Source: Halogeometricum rufum
GTDB lineage: Archaea; Halobacteriota; Halobacteria; Halobacteriales; Haloferacaceae
Length of the DNA stretch: 64,000 bases
Assembly (NCBI RefSeq): GCF_900112175.1
Contig: NZ_FOYT01000004.1
Coordinates: 186,001-250,000, forward strand
Direction: 5' to 3'
The position numbers and the translations under genes are program-made. The notes below the pieces were generated by a model, which saw nothing but the letters and a program-made list of their open reading frames with translations, searched no databases and had not been told where the DNA came from. Each line of letters begins with the position of its first letter. Within the stretch, counting starts at the first letter, position 1. Below are positions 43,445 to 51,591 of this stretch, one piece after another.

Positions 43445-44218
43445 ATGTCACTTCTCGAAGACAAGACGGCGGTTATCACGGGCAGTTCCGGCGGTATCGG
43501 ACGCGGCATCGCGCAGACGTTCGCGGACCACGGCGCGTCCGTCGTCGTCGCCGACATCCGGGAAGACCCCCGGGAGGGCGGCACACCGACGCACGAACTG
43601 CTGCAGGAGGAGGGGTCCGAGGCGACGTACGTCGAGTGCGACGTGACGGACTACGACGACTGCGTCGCGGCCGTAGAGGCGGCCGAGGAGTTCGGCGGCG
43701 TCGACGTGATGGTCAACAACGCGGGCATCGTCGGCCCGCAGGACCCACTGGTCGACCTCGACTTAGCGGAGTACCGAAACCTCGTCTCGGTCAACCTCGA
43801 CGGCGTGGTGAACGGGTCGAAGGCGGCGGCGTTGGCGATGGTCGAACGCGGCGAGGGCGGCAGCATCGTCAACATGTCGAGCGTCGCGGGGATGGTCGGA
43901 TACGGCGGCATCACGCCGTACTCGGCGGCGAAGGGCGGCGTCCGCCTGTTCACCTACGCGCTGGCGAGCGAACTCGGTCCCGACGGGATTCGCGTGAACG
44001 CCGTCCACCCGGGCGTCATCGAGACGGCGATGACGAAGGAGGACTCGCCCATCGTCGGCACCGAACAGGAAGAGCAGTTGCTCCCGACGATTCCGCTCCG
44101 CCGGGTCGGCCAACCCGAGGACATCGGCGGCGTCGTCACGTTCCTCGCCAGCGACCTGGCGTCGTACGTCACCGCGGAGTCCATCGTCGTCGACGGCGGC
44201 CAGTTGAACAGCGAATAA
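43445..44218 (+). CDS. SDR family oxidoreductase
   Basis: A 257-residue classical short-chain dehydrogenase. TGSSGGIG at residues 13-20 binds the cofactor, NNAG is at about 91-94, and the catalytic Ser (MSSVAGM) and YSAAK follow. A Asp after the second strand (VVADIRED) suggests NAD preference. The substrate may be a sugar or sugar alcohol, given the neighbouring ribokinase and nucleoside hydrolase, but the sequence does not say. Confidence 0.9.
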   Translation: MSLLEDKTAVITGSSGGIGRGIAQTFADHGASVVVADIREDPREGGTPTHELLQEEGSEATYVECDVTDYDDCVAAVEAAEEFGGVDVMVNNAGIVGPQDPLVDLDLAEYRNLVSVNLDGVVNGSKAAALAMVERGEGGSIVNMSSVAGMVGYGGITPYSAAKGGVRLFTYALASELGPDGIRVNAVHPGVIETAMTKEDSPIVGTEQEEQLLPTIPLRRVGQPEDIGGVVTFLASDLASYVTAESIVVDGGQLNSE

Positions 44219-44307
44219 ACCGTCGACCGATATATCGAGTCGACGGGGCGGCGACCCCGTCGCACCGCCCAGAGAAACTAAACGGCGCGGCGGGGAAACG
44301 TCACGCC

Positions 44308-45261
44308 ATGAGCAGACGCGTCCTCATCGACACCGACACGGCCGGCGACGACGCGATGGCGATTCTCCTCGCGGCAGTCGCCGACTCCGTCAGCGTGGAG
44401 GCACTCACCATCGTCGCCGGCAACGTCGAGTTCGACTACGAAGTCGAGAACGCGAAGCACTCGCTCGAAGTCGCCGACGCCACGGACGTCCCCGTCTACG
44501 AGGGCGCGCGCGCACCTCTCGTCAAGGACCACGAACACGCCGACCAGGTCCACGGCGAGGGCGGACTCGGCGGCAACCTCTTTCCCGACACCGGCATCCC
44601 TTCGGCCGATGGACACGGCGCCGAGGCCATCGTCGAACGCGCCCGCGAGTCGCCCGGTGAGTTGACTCTCGTCTGCATCGGGCCGTTGACGAACGTGGCC
44701 ATCGCCCTCCGCCTGGAACCCGACCTGAACGAACTCCTCGACGAGGTGTGGGTGATGGGCGGCGCCGTCAACACTCTCGGCAACGACACGCCGTCGGCGG
44801 AGTTCAACTTCTGGGTCGACCCCGACGCCGCGAGCGTCGTCGTCGACGAACTGGACGTGACCCTCGTCGACTGGGGACTCTCCCTCCGACAGGGGACGTT
44901 CGAAACCGATACGCTCGCCGAGATAGAGGCGATGGGAACCGACTACGCGGAGTTCTTCACCACCGCCTCCGAACGCGCCCGGGAGTTCGCCCGCGAACAG
45001 TACGGCGAGGACAGCACCACCCAACCCGACTCGCTGGCGATGGCGTGCGCGCTCTACCCGGAACTCGTCGACGAGGCGAACGACTACTACGTCGACGTGG
45101 ACGAACGCAAGGGGATGACCCGAGGCTACAGCCTCGTGGACGAACACGGCGTCACCGGCGAGGAACCGAACGCGCGCGTAGTCGAGTCGGTGGACGAGGA
45201 GGCGTTCGAGACGCTGTTCCTCGACGCGATGCGGCACGGCGACCCGGAGCGGTCGCTGTAA
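44308..45261 (+). CDS. Nucleoside hydrolase
   Basis: A 317-residue nucleoside hydrolase (IUNH family). The calcium-binding N-terminal motif is DTDTAGDDA at residues 8-16, a one-residue variant of the usual DTDxGxDD, and NFWVDPDAA (near 171-179) supplies the later Asp. It splits ribonucleosides to base and ribose, which the divergent ribokinase could use. The start at 44308 (MSRRVLIDTD) is standard. Confidence 0.9.
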   Translation: MSRRVLIDTDTAGDDAMAILLAAVADSVSVEALTIVAGNVEFDYEVENAKHSLEVADATDVPVYEGARAPLVKDHEHADQVHGEGGLGGNLFPDTGIPSADGHGAEAIVERARESPGELTLVCIGPLTNVAIALRLEPDLNELLDEVWVMGGAVNTLGNDTPSAEFNFWVDPDAASVVVDELDVTLVDWGLSLRQGTFETDTLAEIEAMGTDYAEFFTTASERAREFAREQYGEDSTTQPDSLAMACALYPELVDEANDYYVDVDERKGMTRGYSLVDEHGVTGEEPNARVVESVDEEAFETLFLDAMRHGDPERSL

Positions 45262-45294
45262 CCGCTCTCCTCCGGTTTCGCCGGTCGGACGGTC

Positions 45295-45549
45295 TTGGAG
45301 TGCTCGTCCCTGCCGCCGGAGGCCGAACGGTTGTTAGGTGTCGGGCGCGGAGAGACGGGCGTGACCGTTCCCCCGCCGAACGTGGACGACATCGACGTGA
45401 CAGACGAGGACGTCGACCCGCGACCGCACGCCGACCTGGTGGCCGCAGCGATGGAGGTCCGTTCCTGTTCGCGACCCGACGCGGCGGACTGGGTCGAACG
45501 GGTCGGCCCGGAGTACGCCGAGCGGGTGGTTCGCGCGCGATGGCTGTAA
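45295..45549 (+). CDS. Small acidic protein of unknown function
   Basis: A frame of up to 84 residues starting with TTG at 45295, or 62 residues from GTG at 45361. It has an acidic N-terminal half (DDIDVTDEDVDPRPHADLV) and a C-terminal helical region ending ADWVERVGPEYAERVVRARW. It is in the same frame as the nucleoside hydrolase, beyond its stop, so a read-through tail is conceivable. No family recognised. Confidence 0.4.
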   Translation: MECSSLPPEAERLLGVGRGETGVTVPPPNVDDIDVTDEDVDPRPHADLVAAAMEVRSCSRPDAADWVERVGPEYAERVVRARWL

Positions 45550-45634
45550 AACCGGTTCAGGAGACCAGAGACGCCCGTATCGTCACACGGGAACAGAGTC
45601 GGGGATTTATTAGGTGCGGAGACGAGCATCGGCC

Positions 45635-46483
45635 ATGTTCGGCCGTCTTACAGGAGACGAACGCGCGGGGGCCGCCTCCTCGGACGGTGACGACGAGGCG
45701 TCGGGTGAGCGGGTGCTCTGTCTGTTCGATTCGGGAGAGGCGACCGACGGGCGGTTCGTTCAGGTCGCGGCGGCGATGGCCGACGGCGGTCGGTTCGTCG
45801 TCCCGGTGGACGGGGCGGCGACGGCCCAGTCGCTGAAACCGGAATCGACCCGCTCTCCGGTCGAGTACGAGACGCGATTCCTCGAACGCCCGTCGGCGAT
45901 AACGACCGAGTGGGTCGTCGACGTGGTCAACCGCTTCGACATCTCCATCATCTTCGACATCCGCGACCGACAGTCCGTCCTCGGCGGCGGCGAACTCGCG
46001 TTGGCGACGGGACGCACGCACGTCACGGTGACGCCCGGCACCGAAGTCGAGAACCTCTCGTCCTGTCTCGTGCCCGTCGCCCGAGGGCCTCACCTCGACG
46101 AGACGCTGGACGTGGCTCGCGCCATCGGCGAGTCGCACGACGCCTGGTTGGACCTGTTCCACGTCGAGGACGGCGACCCGCAGGCGGAGACGGACGCCCT
46201 GTTCGACTACTGTGCGGACCGCCTCGGCGACTTCGACGCCTTCGACACGTGGCAGTACGACGGCTGGTCGCCGGCACAGGCCATCGTCGAGCAGTCCTCC
46301 TACTACGACGCGACGGTCATCGCCGCCCCGTGCAAGGGCCGACTCCGGGAGTTCGTGGACGGGTCGACGACCGAAGTCGTGCAATCGCTGTGCGAGAACT
46401 CGGTCGTCACCGTTCGAAGCGGCGACGTGGACTGCTCCCGCCTCGGCCGGTGGCTGGGGGAGTTCCTCGCGCCGAAGCGCTGA
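45635..46483 (+). CDS. Universal stress protein-like protein
   Basis: A 282-residue cytoplasmic protein. The C-terminal half (about 130-270) has the UspA-like fold: a VTVTPGTEVENLSSCLVPVA strand, a helical stretch, then YDATVIAAPCKGRLREFVDG and VVQSLCENSVVTVRSG. The N-terminal half (about 25-120) may be a second, degenerate Usp-like domain. Ligand and role unknown. Start at MFGRLTGD. Confidence 0.72.
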   Translation: MFGRLTGDERAGAASSDGDDEASGERVLCLFDSGEATDGRFVQVAAAMADGGRFVVPVDGAATAQSLKPESTRSPVEYETRFLERPSAITTEWVVDVVNRFDISIIFDIRDRQSVLGGGELALATGRTHVTVTPGTEVENLSSCLVPVARGPHLDETLDVARAIGESHDAWLDLFHVEDGDPQAETDALFDYCADRLGDFDAFDTWQYDGWSPAQAIVEQSSYYDATVIAAPCKGRLREFVDGSTTEVVQSLCENSVVTVRSGDVDCSRLGRWLGEFLAPKR

Positions 46484-46494
46484 GTTCCCGCCAC

Positions 46495-46626
46495 GTGCAC
46501 CGGTTGCGAGCGATTTCGTCCCAGATTCGCGAGCGAATCGTCCGAACCGCCCCACGAGACTACTTCGTACTCGTTCTTATTTCTATCCTGTTCGACGCGA
46601 TAGCCGTCCTTATCCTCCTGACGTGA
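46495..46626 (+). CDS. 43-residue single-helix membrane peptide
   Basis: A GTG-started frame: a basic N-terminus (VHRLRAISSQIRERIVRTAP), then RDYFVLVLISILFDAIAVLI with two more leucines as one membrane helix. Positive-inside charge and a helix of the right length argue for a real small membrane protein. It begins 11 bases after the Usp-like gene stop. Confidence 0.5.
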   Translation: MHRLRAISSQIRERIVRTAPRDYFVLVLISILFDAIAVLILLT

Positions 46627-46777
46627 CATCGATCGGACATGGTCCGGCGCCGCCCACCGCCCGAACTCGGTCGGCCCGCCGCGCGCCGCGCGTGCGAACC
46701 GCTCGGCCGCCGCCCGAGAAACGGACAGTTCTCCAACCGCCAGACGAACGTCGCAGCCCCCATCCACAGGTCCCCCG

Positions 46778-48682
46778 ATGCCCACCTCACTCTCCCGACG
46801 ACGGTTCCTCTCGCGTTCCACCGCGGTCGGAGCCGGTACCGTCGTCGCCGCCAGCGGTCTGTCACGAGCCGAATCGAACGCCGAAACCGGTCGAGACGAC
46901 GGAATCGAGTCGGTCGTCGAGCGGGCGGCCGAGCGCGCGCTGTCTGACCACGACGCCGGCGGCCTGGCCGTCGCCGTGGTCGAGGACGGTGACGTCGCCC
47001 TCACGGGCGGGTACGGCCACGCGTTCCGGAGCGAAGACGTCCCCGTTCGGGCCGACGAGACGCTCTTTCGCGTCGGCTCCGTCTCGAAAGTCGCGACGTG
47101 GACGGCGGCGATGCAACTGGTCGACGCCGACAGGGTCGACGCGGGCGCGTCGGTGAACGACTACCTCGACGCCGTCACCGTCCCGCGGGCGGACTACGAA
47201 CCCGTCGCGCTCGAACATCTCGCGACGCACACCCCGGGGTTCGAGGTTCGGGGCTGGGGCGACGCCGTCAGAGACCCCGCGTACGTCCGCCCCCTCGCCG
47301 AGTCGGTTTCCACGGACGTTCCGACGCGCGTCAGGCCGCCGGGCGAACTCCCGCAGTACACCAACTACGCCGCCGCACTCGCGGGTCAGTTGGTGGCCGA
47401 CGTGCGGGGTCGGTCGTTCGGCGCGTCCGTCGAGGCGACGGTGTTCGACCCCCTCGGGATGACGAACAGCACGTTTCGGCCGGCCCCGTCGGGACTCGTT
47501 CCGGCCGACGGGACGGCCGTGGCGGACGTCGTGGACTTCTACTCCGACGTGGCACCGGCGTCGGGACTGCACACCACCGCCGGCGACATGGTGCGGTTGC
47601 TGCAGGCGCACTTGAACGGCGGCGTCGCGGACGGCGAGCGAATCCTCTCGGCCGACGCCGTCGCGGAGATGCACCGGCGGTGGTACGCGCCGCACGAGCG
47701 GATGGACGGGATGGCGTTCGGCCTGTTCGAGCAGTCTCGCGGCGACGCGCGACTGGTCCGACACGGCGGCTCCGTTCCGAGTTTCGCCGCCGAGTTCTCG
47801 CTGCGCCCCGAAACCGGGAGCGGCCTGTTCGTCGTCGCGCACGGTCCCGAGGCGTCGGACGCCAAGCAGGAAGTGGTCGACGCGATACTCGACCGGATTG
47901 CCCCCGTCGAGTCTGGCGGTGCGCGACCCACTCCTTCGGCGATGCCCGAACGCGCGGACGAACTCGCCGGTCGCTACCGCTCCGTGAACACGGCCGACAA
48001 CGCCACGAGCGAGAAACTCGTGTTCGGACTCCTCACCGGCCAGCCGATAGACGTCCGCGTCGCGGACGACGGCACTCTCGTCACGGAACAGGGTGACAGC
48101 GTCGACAGGTGGGTCGAAGTCGAACCGCTGCTGTTCGAACACGTCGAGACGGACGAGATGCTCCTGTTCAGCGACGACGGGGGAGAAGTGAGTCACCTGT
48201 TGCGCGGTCTGTCCGCGCACGAGCGAATCGGCTACCTCGAACGGCTCTCCGTGCAGGGGTGGCTGGCGACACTGGCGGCGGTGACCGCGCTGACGGGGCT
48301 GGTGGGGTGGCCCCTCGCGCGTGGCTGGCGTCGGGTCCGCGGCGGCGGGTCCCCGCCGCCGTCGGCGACGCGGGCGCGGTGGGTCGCCGGTGCCGGCGTC
48401 GGCGGACTGGTGCTGTTCGTCGTCGCGACGACGCTCGCCGTCGTCGCCGTGACGACGATGGACCGGCCGACGCTGTTCAACCGACCTCCCGAGTGGTTCG
48501 AGGCCGTCTTCGTCGTCCCGACGCTCGGAGCGGTTGCGACGCTCGTCGCCGTCGGCCTCGGGGCGCGCGCTTGGCACCGGAGCGAGTGGTCGCTCGGGGC
48601 TCGCGTCCACTACGCCCTCGTCGTCGCCGGGACGGTGGTCCTCTACGGCCTGCTGCACTACTGGAATCTCCTGGCGGTCTGA
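46778..48682 (+). CDS. Membrane-anchored serine hydrolase (beta-lactamase / class C PBP-like)
   Basis: A 634-residue protein. An N-terminal Tat signal (SRRRFLSRSTAVG, 1-33) leads to a class C beta-lactamase fold: SVSK with nucleophile Ser101 and Lys104, a YTN motif near 194-196, and HGG at 329-331. Residues about 400-480 form a lipocalin-like domain, and four membrane helices (about 488-630) close the protein. It probably acts outside the cell as an esterase or peptidase; haloarchaea have no murein, so it is not a cell-wall peptidase in the bacterial sense. Confidence 0.88.
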   Translation: MPTSLSRRRFLSRSTAVGAGTVVAASGLSRAESNAETGRDDGIESVVERAAERALSDHDAGGLAVAVVEDGDVALTGGYGHAFRSEDVPVRADETLFRVGSVSKVATWTAAMQLVDADRVDAGASVNDYLDAVTVPRADYEPVALEHLATHTPGFEVRGWGDAVRDPAYVRPLAESVSTDVPTRVRPPGELPQYTNYAAALAGQLVADVRGRSFGASVEATVFDPLGMTNSTFRPAPSGLVPADGTAVADVVDFYSDVAPASGLHTTAGDMVRLLQAHLNGGVADGERILSADAVAEMHRRWYAPHERMDGMAFGLFEQSRGDARLVRHGGSVPSFAAEFSLRPETGSGLFVVAHGPEASDAKQEVVDAILDRIAPVESGGARPTPSAMPERADELAGRYRSVNTADNATSEKLVFGLLTGQPIDVRVADDGTLVTEQGDSVDRWVEVEPLLFEHVETDEMLLFSDDGGEVSHLLRGLSAHERIGYLERLSVQGWLATLAAVTALTGLVGWPLARGWRRVRGGGSPPPSATRARWVAGAGVGGLVLFVVATTLAVVAVTTMDRPTLFNRPPEWFEAVFVVPTLGAVATLVAVGLGARAWHRSEWSLGARVHYALVVAGTVVLYGLLHYWNLLAV

Positions 48683-48762
48683 CGCCGGCCGTTCGGTCGT
48701 CGACGACTCTCCTCTCTTCCAGTCGGGCGAACGACGCGGGCTGTCACGCCGACCCGGAGGAA

Positions 48763-48848
48763 GTCAAGCTGTCAAAACCGTCAAATAGTCAAAACCATAA
48801 AAAACGTCAAAAACGTCAAAATCGTCAAATCGTCAAATCGTCAAAACT
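48763..48848. repeat. A-rich array of nine GTCAA repeats
   Basis: GTCAA begins at 48763, 48771, 48780, 48788, 48806, 48815, 48824, 48832 and 48840; typical units are GTCAAAACC, GTCAAAAAC and GTCAAATC, with period 8-9 bases. This A-rich island stands out in GC-rich DNA, between the serine hydrolase and formate dehydrogenase genes. A missing unit near 48797 leaves an 18-base step. It could be a multi-site binding array or a satellite. Confidence 0.8.
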
Positions 48849-48974
48849 GATATTTTCGTTCCTCCCTCGCAGCGACGCCGATTCGTTCGAGGGTCGGGCA
48901 GTCCGTCGGCACCGACGTCCCGAGGTGTGAGAACTACCCGCATCAACTAACTCCGTTCGTGTCGTACGCCCGTC

Positions 48975-51080
48975 ATGGCCGATTCCGAAGACAGGGAGTT
49001 CGAGGCGCGACAGACCATCTGTCCGTTCTGCGGCGTCGGGTGCGCACTCGCGTACGACCCGAAAAACGGGAAGGCGACGGGACGAGAGGGGCCGGTGAAC
49101 GCGCGCGGCGAACTCTGCCCGAAGGGGGTGGCGGCGTTCGACGTCGTGGACCACGACGACCGGTTGACGAAACCGCTCGTTCGCGAACACGGCCGGTTCG
49201 TCACCGCCCCGTGGGAGGAGGCGTTCGACCGCATCGAGGCGGCGTTCGGCGACATCGTCGCGGAACACGGGCCGGACGCGCTGACCTTCTTCGCCTCCTC
49301 GAACTGCACGAACGAGGAGAACTACGTCCTCCAGAAACTCGCGCGCATGCTCGGCACGAACAGCGTGGACAACTGCGCGCGCCTCTGTCACTCCTCCACC
49401 GTCGCCGCGATGGGCGAACGGTTCGGCGCGGGGGCGATGACGAACTCGATGGCGGACCTGAGGGAGGCGGACGCCTACCTCGTCGTCGGCGCCAACCCGG
49501 CCGAGAACCACCCCATCACCTTCCAGTCGTACCTCGCGCCCGCCATCAAGTCGGGGACGACGCTGATACACGTCGACCCGCGGGCGAACGCGACGACCAA
49601 GCAGGCGGACCACCACCTCCCGGTCAGACCGGGCTACGACATCCCCCTGCTGAACGCGATGGCGAAGGTGGTCGTCGAGGAGGGACTGACCGACGAGGCG
49701 TTCCTCGACGAACGCGTCGAGGGGTACGACGCGCTACGCGCGTTCCTCGACGACGTGGACGTGGACCGGAACGCGGACCTGGCCGGCGTCGACGCCGACG
49801 AACTGCGCGCGGCGGCGCGCGCGTACGCGAGTGTCGAACGCGGTGCCATCTTCACCGGGATGGGGATGAGCCAGCACCACTGCGGGACTGACAACGTCCA
49901 CGCCCTCCTCAACCTCGCACTCCTGACCGGGAACGTCGGAAAGCCGGGGTCCGGGGTGAACCCGCTCCGCGGGCAGAACAACGTTCAGGGCGCGGGCGAC
50001 GTGGGCGCACTGCCGAACGTCCTCCCCGGCTACCGGCCGGTGACGGACGAGGACGCGCGGGAACGACTGGCCGCGGAGTGGGGCATCGAACCCCCGCCGA
50101 TGCCGGGGTTGACGGAGGTGGAGGCGACGCACGCGTTCGGCGACGAGGTGCGCGGCGCGTTCGTCCTCGGCGAGAACCCGGCGATGACGGAACCGAACGC
50201 GAACCGCGTCAGAGAGCAGTTCGAACGCCTCGACTTCCTCGTGGTGCAGGACCTGTTCCGCACGGAGACGGCCGAACACGCCGACGTGGTGCTTCCGGGG
50301 AGCGCGTGGGCCGAACGCGGCGGGACCGTCACGAACACCGACCGACAGGTCCAGCGGATGCGACCGAACGGCGACCCGCCGGGCGACGCCCGACCGGACC
50401 TCGACGTCCTCTGCGAACTCGGCGCGCGACTGGTCGACGCCGACGCGTTCGACTACGACGGTCCCGAGGCGGTGTTCGAGGAGTTGACTCGCGTGACGCC
50501 GCAGTACGCGGGGATGTCGTACGACGGCATCGGCGCCGGGAGCCAGCGGTGGCCGTTCCCCGAGGGCGCCGAGGAGGGCACCGCTGTCCTCCACCGGGAG
50601 ACGTTCGGCACCGGCGAGAAACGGGCCGAACTGCGGGTCGTCGAACACGTCGACCCGGTGGACTCCGTCGACGACGACGAACTCGTCCTGACGACCGGTC
50701 GGGTCCTCCAGCACTTCAACAGCGGGGCGCTCAGCCGTCGGTCGGGCATCCTCGTCCGTCTCCGCGGCGAGGACGTTCTCCAGATTCACCCCGACGACGC
50801 CGCCGCGCGCGGCATCGAGGACGGCGACGAAGTCCGCGTCAGCAACGACCGAGGGACGGTGACCGTCGAAGCGGACGTGACCCCCGGCATCAGGCACGGG
50901 ACGGTGTTCGCGACGTTCCACTACGCCGACCCGCTGGTGAACGTCCTCACCGGCGACACGCTCGACCCGGTGGCGAAGATTCCCGAGTACAAACACTCGG
51001 CCGTCCGCGTCAGCGTCGAACGCGCGGACGAGTCCGGCGAACCCGCCGACGAGTCGGGGGCGGCGACGGGGACTGATTGA
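48975..51080 (+). CDS. Formate-dehydrogenase-type molybdopterin oxidoreductase
   Basis: A 701-residue cytoplasmic molybdoenzyme. A [4Fe4S] cluster is bound by Cys16, Cys19, Cys23 and Cys48 (CPFCGVGC then CPKG, with Lys50). The metal ligand is Cys138 in NCARLCHSS, followed by His139; it is Cys and not selenocysteine. Three MGD-binding regions follow (VVGANPAENHP, GQNNVQGAGDVGALPNVLPG and the C-terminal HFNSGALSRRS). It matches FdhF/FdhA alpha subunits. No diaphorase or beta subunit is encoded next to it, so the electron acceptor is unknown. Confidence 0.9.
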   Translation: MADSEDREFEARQTICPFCGVGCALAYDPKNGKATGREGPVNARGELCPKGVAAFDVVDHDDRLTKPLVREHGRFVTAPWEEAFDRIEAAFGDIVAEHGPDALTFFASSNCTNEENYVLQKLARMLGTNSVDNCARLCHSSTVAAMGERFGAGAMTNSMADLREADAYLVVGANPAENHPITFQSYLAPAIKSGTTLIHVDPRANATTKQADHHLPVRPGYDIPLLNAMAKVVVEEGLTDEAFLDERVEGYDALRAFLDDVDVDRNADLAGVDADELRAAARAYASVERGAIFTGMGMSQHHCGTDNVHALLNLALLTGNVGKPGSGVNPLRGQNNVQGAGDVGALPNVLPGYRPVTDEDARERLAAEWGIEPPPMPGLTEVEATHAFGDEVRGAFVLGENPAMTEPNANRVREQFERLDFLVVQDLFRTETAEHADVVLPGSAWAERGGTVTNTDRQVQRMRPNGDPPGDARPDLDVLCELGARLVDADAFDYDGPEAVFEELTRVTPQYAGMSYDGIGAGSQRWPFPEGAEEGTAVLHRETFGTGEKRAELRVVEHVDPVDSVDDDELVLTTGRVLQHFNSGALSRRSGILVRLRGEDVLQIHPDDAAARGIEDGDEVRVSNDRGTVTVEADVTPGIRHGTVFATFHYADPLVNVLTGDTLDPVAKIPEYKHSAVRVSVERADESGEPADESGAATGTD

Positions 51081-51113
51081 TACGCCCCGGTGACGTATCG
51101 TCGGGTGAGGACC

Positions 51114-51554
51114 ATGGACCACATTCAATTCGTATACACGTTCGGGATGGAGGAATCGGAGGTGGAGGAGCGACTCCGCTCGGAGGTGGCCGGAGTGCTG
51201 TCGTTGGCCGACGACGGGACGGCGTACGGCGTCCCCGTCCACCACTACTACGACGGCGAGTCGCTCTACTTCAGACTCGGCGACGACGACCACAGCAAGA
51301 AGCTGTCGTTCGTGGAGACGACGACGGAGGCGTCGTTCGTCCTCTTCGGCGTCGAGGAACCGGAGTCGTGGAGCGTCCTCGTCGCGGGGACGCTCAGGAG
51401 ACTGACCGGCGAAGAACGGGAAGCGTTCGACGCGGCCGAGATAAACGAGGACTTCGGGCCGTTTCGGGTGTTCGACGAAGCGGTGGACGAGGTGGAACTC
51501 GAACTCTTCGAGATGGAGATATCGTCCGTCACCGGGCGGCAGACGGGGAGGTAA
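51114..51554 (+). CDS. Pyridoxamine 5'-phosphate oxidase-fold (flavin-binding) protein
   Basis: A 146-residue split-barrel protein (MDHIQFVYTFGMEESEVEERL, then GVLSLADDGTAYGVPVHHYY and ETTTEASFVLFGV). Small PNPOx-like proteins bind FMN, F420 or heme; which one is not visible. The start at 51114 is chosen because the residues between 51090 and 51114 are not part of the fold. Confidence 0.82.
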   Translation: MDHIQFVYTFGMEESEVEERLRSEVAGVLSLADDGTAYGVPVHHYYDGESLYFRLGDDDHSKKLSFVETTTEASFVLFGVEEPESWSVLVAGTLRRLTGEEREAFDAAEINEDFGPFRVFDEAVDEVELELFEMEISSVTGRQTGR

Positions 51555-51591
51555 CGTCCCGAACGGGACTCCGCGGGCGGGCGAGAGAGCG

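Noticed and set aside
46862-48658. Minus-strand open frame of 598 codons
   Set aside because: Antisense to the serine hydrolase gene, Arg/His-rich shadow with no motif.
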